Assembly: GCA_045634345.1 (NCBI GenBank)
Contig: JAZRAB010000069.1
Coordinates: forward strand, 1-27,066
DNA: 27,066 bases
Reading direction: 5' to 3'
DNA from: Flemingiibacterium sp045634345
Lineage (GTDB): Bacteria > Bacillota > Clostridia > Oscillospirales > CAG-272
Under the pieces are notes generated by a model that was not told the DNA's origin, searched no databases, and saw only the letters and a program-made list of their open reading frames with translations. Within the stretch, counting starts at the first letter, position 1. Each line of letters starts with the position of its first letter. This document shows, piece by piece, positions 6,556-13,738 of the stretch. A program made the position numbers and the translations under genes.

Positions 6556-7203
6556 ATGAAAATGATTTTTCTCGGCGCTCCTGGCGCCGGCAAGGGCACA
6601 CAGGCTGAGATTGTTTCCGAAAAGTATGCAATTCCCGCGGTTTCTACGGGTGCTATCATAAGAGAAGCGATCAAAAATGAGACCGAGATGGGCAAGGCTG
6701 CAAAGCAGTACACCGAAAACGGTGCGCTCGTTCCCGATGAGGTCGTTATCGGCATCATCAAGGAACGTCTTACCAAGGATGACTGCAATAACGGCTTTAT
6801 CCTTGACGGATTCCCCAGAACGGTACCGCAAGCCGAAGCTCTCGAGGAAATGGGCGTTGATATAGACCTCGTTGTCAATATCTTTGTTCCCGATGAAAAA
6901 ATCGTCGAGAGAATGTCCGGAAGACGCGTTTGCGCGAAGTGTGGTGCATCTTACCACACGATCTTCAACCCCTCAAAGGACGGCGAAAATTGCGACAAGT
7001 GCGGCGATAAGCTTTCCGTTCGCAAGGACGACGCTCCCGAGGTTGTACAGAGCAGACTCGTGACCTATCATGAGCAGACTCAGCCTCTTGAAGATTTCTA
7101 CGAGAAGCGCGGTAAGCTCGCAACTGTAGTAGGTCAGGAAAAGGTTGAAGATACAACAGCTTTGACACTTGCTCTTATCGAAGCTAAAAAGCAGGGCAGA
7201 TAA
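6556..7203 (+). CDS. adk: Adenylate kinase, zinc-containing long form
   Basis: 215 residues. It catalyses AMP + ATP to two ADP in the cytosol. The P-loop is GAPGAGKGT (residues 7-15); the AMP-binding segment STGAIIR and DGFPRTVPQAEAL follow. The long LID domain carries four cysteines, C126/C129 and C146/C149, the structural zinc site of many Gram-positive enzymes. The start at 6556 (MKMIFLG) follows GGGAGAAATTTT. A frame start at 6514 would add an unsupported tail that runs through the hairpin. The position between secY and map is the classical Gram-positive arrangement. Confidence 0.97.
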   Translation: MKMIFLGAPGAGKGTQAEIVSEKYAIPAVSTGAIIREAIKNETEMGKAAKQYTENGALVPDEVVIGIIKERLTKDDCNNGFILDGFPRTVPQAEALEEMGVDIDLVVNIFVPDEKIVERMSGRRVCAKCGASYHTIFNPSKDGENCDKCGDKLSVRKDDAPEVVQSRLVTYHEQTQPLEDFYEKRGKLATVVGQEKVEDTTALTLALIEAKKQGR

Positions 7204-7208
7204 AATCC

Positions 7209-7958
7209 ATGATATCGGTAAAAAACAAGGACCAGATCAAACTGATGCGTGAGGCAGGTCGGATCACGGGTGAAGCGCTTGCGCTTGCCGGTGAATCGAT
7301 AAAGCCCGGTATGACAACAAAACAGCTTGATACGATAATTCGCCGCCACATCGAAAAGTGCGGTGCGAAGCCATCGTTCCTCGGCTACGGAGGATTTCCG
7401 GGAAGTGCTTGTATCAGTATCAATGACGAGGTTATACACGGTATCCCCTCATCAAGAGTAATCGAAGACGGAGATATAGTCAAGGTCGATGTTGGTGCCT
7501 TTTATAAAGGCTTTCACGGAGACTCCGCAAACACATTTGCCGTCGGCAATGTGTCTGAGGAGGCTAAACGTCTTATTGAGATTACTAGGGAAAGTTTTTG
7601 GCGCGGTATTGCTGAGGCAAAGCCCGGTAACCGTGTCGGAGATATCGGATATGCTATCCAAACCTATGTTGAGGAAAACGGCTTTTCTGTGGTACGCAAG
7701 TATGTCGGTCACGGACTTGGCGAAGAGCTTCACGAGTCGCCCGATGTTCCGAATTTCGGTACAAAGGGACGCGGCGTAAGACTTTGCTCCGGTATGACGA
7801 TTGCGGTTGAACCGATGATAAATATCGGCAAACCCGACGTTACCGAGAAAAGCGACAAATGGACTGTCGTAACTGCAGACGGATCGCTTTCGGCTCATTA
7901 TGAACATTCGATTGCGATAACCGATGACGGTGTGATAGTTCTGACTAAGATCGATTAA
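7209..7958 (+). CDS. map: Methionine aminopeptidase, type I
   Basis: 249 residues. It removes the initiator methionine from nascent proteins when the second residue is small. The five dimetal ligands are in place: D94, D105 (HGDSANTF), H168 (GHGLGEELHE), E201 (AVEPMI) and E232 (YEHSIAI), with spacing equal to the E. coli enzyme. The N-terminal ribosome-docking/zinc extension seen in some homologues is absent. It starts 5 nt after adk without a strong ribosome binding site, so reinitiation after adk is likely. Confidence 0.97.
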   Translation: MISVKNKDQIKLMREAGRITGEALALAGESIKPGMTTKQLDTIIRRHIEKCGAKPSFLGYGGFPGSACISINDEVIHGIPSSRVIEDGDIVKVDVGAFYKGFHGDSANTFAVGNVSEEAKRLIEITRESFWRGIAEAKPGNRVGDIGYAIQTYVEENGFSVVRKYVGHGLGEELHESPDVPNFGTKGRGVRLCSGMTIAVEPMINIGKPDVTEKSDKWTVVTADGSLSAHYEHSIAITDDGVIVLTKID

Positions 7959-7988
7959 GTTTTATTAACCCATCAAGGAGGGATTATT

Positions 7989-8207
7989 CTGCCTAAGGAC
8001 GATGTTGTAGAATTCGAGGGTACGGTCATAGAGGCACTGCCCAACGCCGTATTCAAGGTTCAGCTTCCCAACGGGCATATTATTACCGCCCATATTTCGG
8101 GTAAGCTTCGTATGAATTATATTAAGATTCTCCCCGGTGACAAGGTAACAGTTGAAGTTACTGTATATGATCTCACCAAGGGTAGAATCACATGGAGAGC
8201 TAAATAA
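7989..8207 (+). CDS. infA: Translation initiation factor IF-1, apparent CTG start
   Basis: 72 residues (as E. coli IF1) when read from CTG at 7989: (M)PKDDVVEFEGTVIEALPN, then the OB-fold core FKVQLPNGHIITAHISGKLR and GRITWRAK at the end. IF1 blocks the A site during initiation. No ATG, GTG or TTG lies at the expected N-terminus. AAGGAGGG (7975-7982) places CTG at a standard 7-nt spacing; an in-frame ATT at 7986 would be too close. The first downstream ATG falls in the middle of the OB fold and cannot be the start. Located between map and rpmJ as in other Gram-positives. Confidence 0.9.
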   Translation: MPKDDVVEFEGTVIEALPNAVFKVQLPNGHIITAHISGKLRMNYIKILPGDKVTVEVTVYDLTKGRITWRAK

Positions 8208-8264
8208 GCTCCAACAAATTGTACGCATAAGACACATAACTGTGAGAAAGGCATGGTGAACACA

Positions 8265-8378
8265 ATGAAAGTAAAACCATCCGTTAAGAAGATCTGCGAA
8301 AAGTGCAAGATCATCAAGAGACATGGTCGTGTCATGGTCATCTGCGAGAATCCCAAGCACAAGCAGAGACAGGGCTAA
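8265..8378 (+). CDS. rpmJ: 50S ribosomal protein L36, zinc form
   Basis: A 37-residue protein, MKVKPSVKKICEKCKIIKR and onward. C11, C14, C27 and H32 make the zinc ribbon of the C-plus form. L36 is a small late-assembling 50S protein. An in-frame ATG 12 nt upstream (8253) would add MVNT and is closer to the GAGAAAGG stretch, so the exact start is slightly uncertain; 8265 gives the family N-terminus. It lies between infA and rpsM as usual. Confidence 0.95.
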   Translation: MKVKPSVKKICEKCKIIKRHGRVMVICENPKHKQRQG

Positions 8379-8427
8379 ACCACACAACCAACTAACCTAA
8401 ACTTTAAAAGAAGGGGTGAATTAACGA

Positions 8428-8796
8428 ATGGCACGTATTGCCGGTGTTGATATTCCGAACAACAAGAGAGTAGAAATTGCTCTCACCTATATCTACGGTA
8501 TCGGCCTTAAGAGCTCGAAGGACATTCTGGCTAAAACCGGAGTAGATCCCGATAAGCGCGCAAAGGACCTTACCGAAGAGGATACCGCAAAGTTAAGAGA
8601 AGAGATTGAAAAGAACTATCACGTAGAGGGTGACCTCCGCCGTGACGTTGCTCTTGACATCAAGCGTATGATCGAAATCAACTGCTACCGCGGTATCAGA
8701 CACAGAAAAGGTCTGCCTGTAAGAGGTCAGAGAACCAAGACAAATGCGAGAACCAGAAAGGGTCCCGCTAAGACTATCGCAAATAAGAAGAAGTAA
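8428..8796 (+). CDS. rpsM: 30S ribosomal protein S13
   Basis: 122 residues. S13 lies at the top of the 30S head, bridges to L5 and touches P-site tRNA with its basic tail. The N-terminal ARIAGVDIPNNKRVEIALTY, the helix-two-turn-helix region and the C-terminal HRKGLPVRGQRTKTNARTRK signature are all present. The ATG follows AAGGGGTGAATTAACG. rpsK starts 13 nt after its stop. Confidence 0.97.
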   Translation: MARIAGVDIPNNKRVEIALTYIYGIGLKSSKDILAKTGVDPDKRAKDLTEEDTAKLREEIEKNYHVEGDLRRDVALDIKRMIEINCYRGIRHRKGLPVRGQRTKTNARTRKGPAKTIANKKK

Positions 8797-8809
8797 GGAG
8801 TGAACTAAG

Positions 8810-9205
8810 ATGGCAAAAGCTGCTAAGAAGGTTATCAAGAAACGCCGCGAACGCAAAAACATCGAAAAGGGTGCTGCACATATTCGCGCAACCTTCAATA
8901 ACACTATCGTTACCATTACCGACGTTGCCGGCAACGCAGTATCGTGGGCATCCGCGGGCGAGCTTGGATTCAAGGGTTCGAGAAAATCCACTCCTTATGC
9001 TGCTCAGATGGCTTCCGAAACCGCAGCAAAGGCGGCTATGGAACACGGTATGAAAACCGTTGAGGTTTATGTCAAGGGTCCCGGTGCAGGCCGTGAATCC
9101 GCTATCCGTGCGCTTCAGGCGACCGGTCTCGACATCAGCCTTATTAAGGACGTAACTCCCATTCCCCACAATGGCTGCCGTCCTCCCAAGCGCAGAAGAG
9201 TTTAA
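8810..9205 (+). CDS. rpsK: 30S ribosomal protein S11
   Basis: 131 residues. S11 forms part of the platform around the mRNA exit and the E site. The basic N-terminal stretch (KKVIKKRRERKNIEKG) precedes AHIRATFNNTIVTITDVAGN; the C-terminus has KGPGAGRESAIRALQ and ends PHNGCRPPKRRRV, the family end. The start ATG follows AAGGAGTGAACTAAG. Neighbours rpsM and rpsD follow the usual alpha-operon order. Confidence 0.97.
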   Translation: MAKAAKKVIKKRRERKNIEKGAAHIRATFNNTIVTITDVAGNAVSWASAGELGFKGSRKSTPYAAQMASETAAKAAMEHGMKTVEVYVKGPGAGRESAIRALQATGLDISLIKDVTPIPHNGCRPPKRRRV

Positions 9206-9224
9206 TTAGAAGGAGGAAACAATC

Positions 9225-9851
9225 ATGGCAAGATATACTGGATCCTCGTGCAAGCTGTGCCGCAGAGAAGGTATGAAGCTTTTTCTTAAGGGCGACCGTT
9301 GCCTTTCCAGCAAGTGTGCTGTAACTGCAAGAGGTACTGCTCCCGGTCAGCACGGTGCTGCTAAGAAGAAGATGTCCGAGTACGGTACACAGATGCGCGA
9401 AAAGCAGAAAGCAAAGAGATACTATGGCGTTCCCGAGAAGCAGTTCAAGAACTACTTCACTATCGCGGACAAGAAGGCAGGCATGACCGGTGAGAACCTT
9501 CTCACTATTCTTGAGCTCCGTCTTGACAACGCTGTTTACAGAATGGGTATGGCAGAGAGCCACAAGGAAGCTCGTCAGCTCGTTCGTCACAACCATTTCA
9601 GACTCAACGGCAAGAAGGTAAACATTCCTTCCATTCTTCTCAAAGCAGGTGACGTTATCACTGTAAGCGAGAACAGCCGTCAGTCCGATAAGATCAAGAG
9701 TCTTATTGAATCCATGCAGACTAAGCTTACTCCCAAGTGGCTCGAGGTTGACAAGGAAAACGTTACTGCGAAGGTTATTGCACTTCCCGCACGTGACGAC
9801 GTTGATCTCCCGCTCGAGGAACAGCTCATAGTTGAATTGTATTCCAAGTAA
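9225..9851 (+). CDS. rpsD: 30S ribosomal protein S4, zinc-binding form
   Basis: 208 residues. S4 nucleates 30S assembly on the 16S 5' domain and lines the mRNA entry channel. The N-terminus has C9, C12, C26 and C31 (SCKLCRREG and CLSSKCA), the zinc site of C-plus S4 proteins. The S4 RNA-binding domain is at LELRLDNAVYRMGMAESHKE, followed by ARQLVRHNHFRLNGKKVNI. The ATG follows AAGGAGGAAACAATC. In Bacillus rpsD is a separate unit; here it stays in the cluster upstream of rpoA, as in many clostridia. Confidence 0.97.
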   Translation: MARYTGSSCKLCRREGMKLFLKGDRCLSSKCAVTARGTAPGQHGAAKKKMSEYGTQMREKQKAKRYYGVPEKQFKNYFTIADKKAGMTGENLLTILELRLDNAVYRMGMAESHKEARQLVRHNHFRLNGKKVNIPSILLKAGDVITVSENSRQSDKIKSLIESMQTKLTPKWLEVDKENVTAKVIALPARDDVDLPLEEQLIVELYSK

Positions 9852-9916
9852 TAACAGCCTCCGATATACCCAGTGCACTTTTAAGGCTGTGTTTATATTC
9901 AAAGGAGGGTTATTGA

Positions 9917-10867
9917 ATGATAGAAATAGAGAAGCCTAATATTTCCACCGTTAACTTAAGCGAAGACGGAAAGAGCGGCAAATTCATCGTTGAGCCTCTT
10001 GAGCGCGGTTACGGTACAACGCTTGGTAACTCCTTGCGCCGTGTACTGCTCAGCTCGCTCCCCGGTGTTGCAGTTGTCAGCATCAAAATCGATGGCGTTC
10101 TTCATGAGATTTCCACCATCCCCGGTGTTAAGGAGGATGTGACCGAGATCGTTCTCAATGTTAAAGGTATCACCGCAAAGCTTCATACAAACGGACCTAA
10201 GACCGTCACAATCGACGTCAACGGTCAGTGTGACGTTACCGCAGGCGACATCAAGCAGGATGCTGATATTGAGATACTCGATCCTACTCACCATATCGCA
10301 ACCGTAAGCGAGGGTACACGCTTCTATATGGAGCTTACCTTTGACCACGGCAGAGGATATGTTTCTCAGGAGAAGAACAAGCAGAATAACCCCTCTGTTA
10401 TCGGTCTTATTTACACCGACTCGATCTTTACTCCTGTGTACAACGTAAACTACACAGTCGAGAATACCCGTGTCGGAAGTAACACCGATTACGACAAGTT
10501 AACGCTTGAGGTTTTAACTAACGGTACAATTTCAGCTAAGGAAGCTATCTCACTTGGCGCCAAGATACTCAACGAGCATCTCAACCTCTTTGTTGATCTT
10601 TCGGATCAGGCAAAGACGGCGGAAATCATGGTTGAGCGTGAAGAGACCATCAAGGAAAAAGTTCTTGAGATGACCATTGAGGAGCTTGACATGTCGGTAC
10701 GCAGCTTCAACTGCTTGAAGCGCGCCGGCATTGATACGGTTGAAGACCTTACCAACCGCACCGAGGAGGACATGATAAAGGTTCGTAACCTCGGTAAGAA
10801 GTCGCTTGAAGAAGTAATCAACAAGTTACATTCTTTAGGCCTTGATCTTAAGAAAGAGGAAGAATAA
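9917..10867 (+). CDS. rpoA: DNA-directed RNA polymerase subunit alpha
   Basis: 316 residues. The N-terminal domain (to about residue 230) dimerises and nucleates polymerase assembly; see LERGYGTTLGNSLRRVLLSS and the LSLGAKIL-like C-terminal part of this domain. After a flexible linker, the C-terminal domain (about residues 250-310: ELDMSVRSFNCLKRAGI, NLGKKSLEEV) contacts UP elements and activators. The start follows AAAGGAGGGTTATTGA. The 65-nt gap after rpsD holds no clear terminator. Confidence 0.97.
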   Translation: MIEIEKPNISTVNLSEDGKSGKFIVEPLERGYGTTLGNSLRRVLLSSLPGVAVVSIKIDGVLHEISTIPGVKEDVTEIVLNVKGITAKLHTNGPKTVTIDVNGQCDVTAGDIKQDADIEILDPTHHIATVSEGTRFYMELTFDHGRGYVSQEKNKQNNPSVIGLIYTDSIFTPVYNVNYTVENTRVGSNTDYDKLTLEVLTNGTISAKEAISLGAKILNEHLNLFVDLSDQAKTAEIMVEREETIKEKVLEMTIEELDMSVRSFNCLKRAGIDTVEDLTNRTEEDMIKVRNLGKKSLEEVINKLHSLGLDLKKEEE

Positions 10868-11025
10868 ACGAGAAGCGGAGCTTTTGCTATGGGTTTGAAC
10901 CTCAAACGGCGTTGCCGTTTGTTTCGGCTACGCCGCAAACGCTTCAAACACCGATAGGTGCTTCGATCTTTTGATTACTCGTCCAAATTCATATTCCAAC
11001 TAAACCGTAAAAGGAGGGAATTATA
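10868..11025 (+). other. 158-nt multi-hairpin spacer between rpoA and rplQ
   Basis: Four short hairpins in a row are visible: AAGC/GCTT around GGA; CAAACGGC/GCCGTTTG with a 3-nt GTT loop (8 perfect bp); GTTT-CGGC/GCCG-AAAC around TAC with a bulged C; and CACC/GGTG around GATA. ACGAG (10868-10872) and CTCGT (10978-10982) could close them into one multi-branch fold. The rplQ ribosome binding site AAAGGAGGG follows. No coding frame and no T-run. It is a candidate RNA regulatory leader for L17, by inference only. Confidence 0.5.
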
Positions 11026-11445
11026 ATGCCCGGAACCAGAAAACTCGGCAGACCTACCGCGCACAGAAAAGCAATGCTCAGAGGCATGGTAACATATCTG
11101 CTTGAAAATGGCTCTATCGAAACTACTTTGACTCGTGCAAAGGAAGTTCGTGCTCTTGCTGAAAAGATGATTACTCTTGGCAAGAAGAATACTCTCGCAT
11201 CCCGCCGCGCAGCACTTGCTTTTATTACAAAGGAAGATGTTGTTAAGAAGCTGTTTGACGTGATCGCTCCTGATTACGCAGATGTAAACGGCGGTTACAC
11301 CCAGATCTACAAGCTCGGTCCGCGCCGCGGCGACGCCGCTGAAATGGCGCTTATCAAGCTCACCAAGTTTGAGCTTGTTAAGAAGGAAGAACCCAAGAAG
11401 GCTTCCAAGAAGGCTGAAGCTGAAAAGGCTGAAGACGCTGAGTAA
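11026..11445 (+). CDS. rplQ: 50S ribosomal protein L17 with charged C-terminal tail
   Basis: 139 residues. L17 lies near the tunnel exit of the 50S subunit. The core is standard: PGTRKLGRPTAHRKAMLRGM, TTLTRAKEVR-like helix and the GGYTQIYKLGPRRGDAAEMA signature. The last 20 or so residues (KKEEPKKASKKAEAEKAEDAE) form a lysine/alanine/glutamate tail beyond the usual end near residue 118; such tails occur in other L17 proteins. It is the last gene of the ribosomal cluster and is followed by a terminator. Confidence 0.97.
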   Translation: MPGTRKLGRPTAHRKAMLRGMVTYLLENGSIETTLTRAKEVRALAEKMITLGKKNTLASRRAALAFITKEDVVKKLFDVIAPDYADVNGGYTQIYKLGPRRGDAAEMALIKLTKFELVKKEEPKKASKKAEAEKAEDAE

Positions 11446-11458
11446 TTAATAAAAATAT

Positions 11459-11482
11459 CACCGCGCATGCGGTGGGATTTTT
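11459..11482 (+). terminator. Terminator after the ribosomal protein cluster
   Basis: CACCGC (11459-11464) and GCGGTG (11469-11474) pair perfectly around GCAT, followed by GGATTTTTG. It starts 14 nt after the rplQ stop. The T-run is short (five), so it may be leaky. Confidence 0.75.
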
Positions 11483-11530
11483 GCGTAACGTGATTATGAT
11501 TGCGGTAAATTATTGTTTATCAGGGCGTTT

Positions 11531-11904
11531 TATGCTTCGAGCATCGGTACTCCTTGCAAGGCTATGCCATGCCTGCCGGTATTGCTCGCGGCGGCGATGC
11601 CGCCGCTCGGTCGGGGGCTGCCTTGCTCTCACACGCCGATGCAGTCCGCCCCCGACGCCCCCGCTCGCCTCGGCTGAGCCGCCTCTTATAATAAGTGCTT
11701 TAGGTTGCTTTTGTGCGCTGAAAGATATTAATATGGTTAAAGAAGCGGTAAGCCTTCGCGGTTGTTGGGATACCGAGCGAAGGCGGAGGAGCCAGAGCGA
11801 GGCGGGCCCCGACTACCGAGAGTGTTTCCTCGAAGCTCTATGCAAACACGCTGTGAGCGTATGCGTTGTGTAAAGTTCTTTGCGGAGCTTTCTTTCAAGA
11901 AAGC
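11531..11904. repeat. GC-rich intergenic block of nested inverted repeats, no gene
   Basis: The 605 nt from 11446 to 12050 hold no convincing gene; the 133-codon frame at 11472 has an arginine/cysteine/proline-rich, non-protein-like composition. Perfect inverted repeats are: ATGCT/AGCAT (11532-11544); GCGGCGGC/GCCGCCGC (11588-11606); GTCGGGGGC (11610-11618)/GCCCCCGAC (11648-11656); GCCTTCGCGGT (11752-11762) with ACC (11772-11774) and GCGAAGGC (11777-11784); and GCTTTC/GAAAGC (11887-11904). In addition, 11606-11630 and the reverse complement of 11793-11820 are alike along about 25 nt (21 of 24 aligned bases plus one 3-nt gap). It looks like a non-mobile-protein repeat or MITE-like element. Confidence 0.6.
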
Positions 11905-11991
11905 GACTCGTTCTCCCCTATAAACTCAAATTTATCGTAGAAAGGCTTACTGCTTTGTATACCTGTGAAGCATTTTTAGTGAAACTGACAA

Positions 11992-12020
11992 TTGAATAAT
12001 TGCCACAAACAGTGTATAAT
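11992..12020 (+). promoter_or_regulatory. Promoter of coaW-HAD pair
   Basis: TTGAAT (11992-11997), a 17-nt spacer and a perfect TATAAT (12015-12020), about 30 nt before the coaW start. This is a good sigma-A-type match. The predicted transcript has a short leader that includes GGAGG at 12040. Confidence 0.75.
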
Positions 12021-12050
12021 ATTGTAAATACCATGTTTCGGAGGACGAAA

Positions 12051-12881
12051 ATGAGCGTTGTAATAGGAATAGACGTTGGCGGAAGTACGACCAAAATTGT
12101 TGGCTTCGATAAATCCGGTAATCAAAATAAACTTATAAATCCCATCTTTGTCAGAGCGACTGACCCGATAACCGCACTTTATGGCGCATTCGGCAAGTTT
12201 ACAGACCAAAACAATATCGAGCTTTCTGACATTAATATCGTCAAGGTCACAGGCGTCGGTTCAGCGAAGGTTACAAAGCCTATATATGGGCTTGACTGTC
12301 AGACAGTCCCCGAATTTGATTGTATTGGGCTTGGCGGTCTATATCTTTCGGGACTCGATGAAGCTATAGTCGTAAGCCTCGGCACGGGTACTGCCCTTAT
12401 TCACGCGCGCCGCGGCGAGCCAATGGAATATCTCGGCGGTACAGGCGTCGGCGGTGGTACGCTTATCGGGCTTTCCAAAAAAATGCTCGGAATGAGTGAT
12501 ATCGACCATATCCAAGAGCTTGCCGCTGAAGGCGATCTCAATAATATCGACTGGCGTATCAAACATATCACCAAGAAGAATATCCTCCCCGGTGCGCCTG
12601 ATATGCTCACTGCCTCGAACTTCGGTAATGTCAGCGACATAGCCTCCAAAGCGGATGTCGCGCTTGGTATTATCAATATGGTGTTCGAGACTATAGCGAT
12701 GGTAGCGCGCTTTGCAGCGAAATCATACAATTTACGCGATATAGTCCTTACCGGAAATTTGACAACACTCAATCAGGCATCTGGAATATTTCAAAGTCTT
12801 AATTCAATGTTCGACTTGAACTTTATAATTCCCGAGAACGCACAATTCGGAACGGTAATAGGAGCAGCACTTACAAAATGA
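12051..12881 (+). CDS. coaW: Type II pantothenate kinase
   Basis: 276 residues from the ATG at 12051, behind TTTCGGAGGACGAAA. The enzyme phosphorylates pantothenate with ATP, the first step of coenzyme A synthesis. It shows the ASKHA kinase fold of the Fumble/CoaW family: phosphate-1 loop GIDVGGSTTK (residues 6-15), the proposed catalytic E88 in PEFDC (aligned to S. aureus VEFDA), SLGTGTA (109-115) and GGTGVGGGTLIGL (129-141). Later segments NIDWRIKHI and LTASNFG also match the family. Type II kinases are usually not inhibited by CoA. The TGA stop overlaps the ATG of the next gene (ATGA), so the two are co-translated. Confidence 0.9.
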   Translation: MSVVIGIDVGGSTTKIVGFDKSGNQNKLINPIFVRATDPITALYGAFGKFTDQNNIELSDINIVKVTGVGSAKVTKPIYGLDCQTVPEFDCIGLGGLYLSGLDEAIVVSLGTGTALIHARRGEPMEYLGGTGVGGGTLIGLSKKMLGMSDIDHIQELAAEGDLNNIDWRIKHITKKNILPGAPDMLTASNFGNVSDIASKADVALGIINMVFETIAMVARFAAKSYNLRDIVLTGNLTTLNQASGIFQSLNSMFDLNFIIPENAQFGTVIGAALTK

Positions 12882-13678
12882 TAAAGAAACTCGAAACAAA
12901 AAAACTGTATATTTTTGATCAGGACGGCACTATCTATCTCGGTGGCAGAGTCTTTCCGGAGGCAGTAAAGTTTATAAACCACCTGCGCGAAAATGGTAAG
13001 CGCGTGCTGTTCTTTACCAACAATGCCTCACATTCGCCGGAATTTTATCTTGAAAAATTAACGCGGCTCGGATTCGCTCCGACACGAAACGAGATTCTCA
13101 CCGCAGGGGATGTTACTGTTGAATTTTTACTTCGCCATAGAGCAGGGAAGAAAGTTTACCTTGTCGGAACACCGGAGCTGGAGGGGCAATTCCGTGGCGC
13201 AGGAGTGCCGCTTGTTGATGAGACTTCCCAAAGTGCGGATATCGTTGTAACGAGCTTTGACACGACGCTCACCTATAAAAAGCTTGAAGCGGCGTGCCGA
13301 TTTGTACGCGAGGGTGCGGAGTATATCTGCACTCACCCGGATTTCAACTGCCCCACCGAAACCGGATTTATTCCCGACAGCGGTGCAATTGCCGCGCTTG
13401 TTACAGCTTCAACCGGGGTTAAGCCGACTTATCTCGGCAAGCCGTATGCGACCACAATCGATATGATTGGCGAAGTCACGGGAATCTCGCGTGAGGATAT
13501 GTGCATCTTCGGTGACCGCTTATATACCGATATCGCGCTTGGTAAAAAGCATGGCGTTACCTCGGTGCTTGTGCTTTCCGGCGAGACAACATCAGCGGAT
13601 GTTGAGGCGGCGGACGTTAATGACCGTCCCGATTATATTTTCGCTGATCTTGGAGAGGTAATGGAGAAAACCGACTGA
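12878..13678 (+). CDS. HAD-IIA (NagD-like) phosphatase
   Basis: 266 residues. A haloacid-dehalogenase superfamily phosphatase of the IIA (NagD/4-nitrophenylphosphatase/AraL) type. Motif I is FDQDGT (residues 13-18, nucleophile D14, acid/base D16), motif II TNNAS (47-51), and motif IV GDRLYTDI (212-219). A C2 cap lies between motifs II and III. The substrate cannot be read from the sequence; relatives act on sugar phosphates, phosphoglycolate or nucleotides. Its start overlaps the coaW stop by 4 nt. This suggests a role linked to pantothenate/CoA phosphates, for example removal of damaged or surplus 4'-phosphopantothenate-type compounds, but that is inference. A strong terminator follows. Confidence 0.88.
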   Translation: MIKKLETKKLYIFDQDGTIYLGGRVFPEAVKFINHLRENGKRVLFFTNNASHSPEFYLEKLTRLGFAPTRNEILTAGDVTVEFLLRHRAGKKVYLVGTPELEGQFRGAGVPLVDETSQSADIVVTSFDTTLTYKKLEAACRFVREGAEYICTHPDFNCPTETGFIPDSGAIAALVTASTGVKPTYLGKPYATTIDMIGEVTGISREDMCIFGDRLYTDIALGKKHGVTSVLVLSGETTSADVEAADVNDRPDYIFADLGEVMEKTD

Positions 13679-13688
13679 AACTATACTT

Positions 13689-13738
13689 AAAATACCGCTT
13701 ACTTTGCTTTTTGGCGCAGTAAGCGGTATTTTTTATTT
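13689..13738. terminator. Bidirectional terminator between the HAD gene and spoIIP
   Basis: AAAATACCGCTTACT (13689-13703) and AGTAAGCGGTATTTT (13718-13732) are perfect 15-bp arms with a 14-nt loop. The plus-strand transcript ends in TTTTTTATTTT, and the minus-strand one in a shorter TTTT run. It lies between convergent genes and touches the spoIIP stop codon, so it can serve both. Confidence 0.92.

Noticed and set aside
11472..11873. 133-codon plus-strand frame after rplQ
   Set aside because: Composition (runs of Arg, Cys, Pro, Ser) and overlap with inverted repeats indicate non-coding GC-rich repeat DNA; no ribosome binding site.
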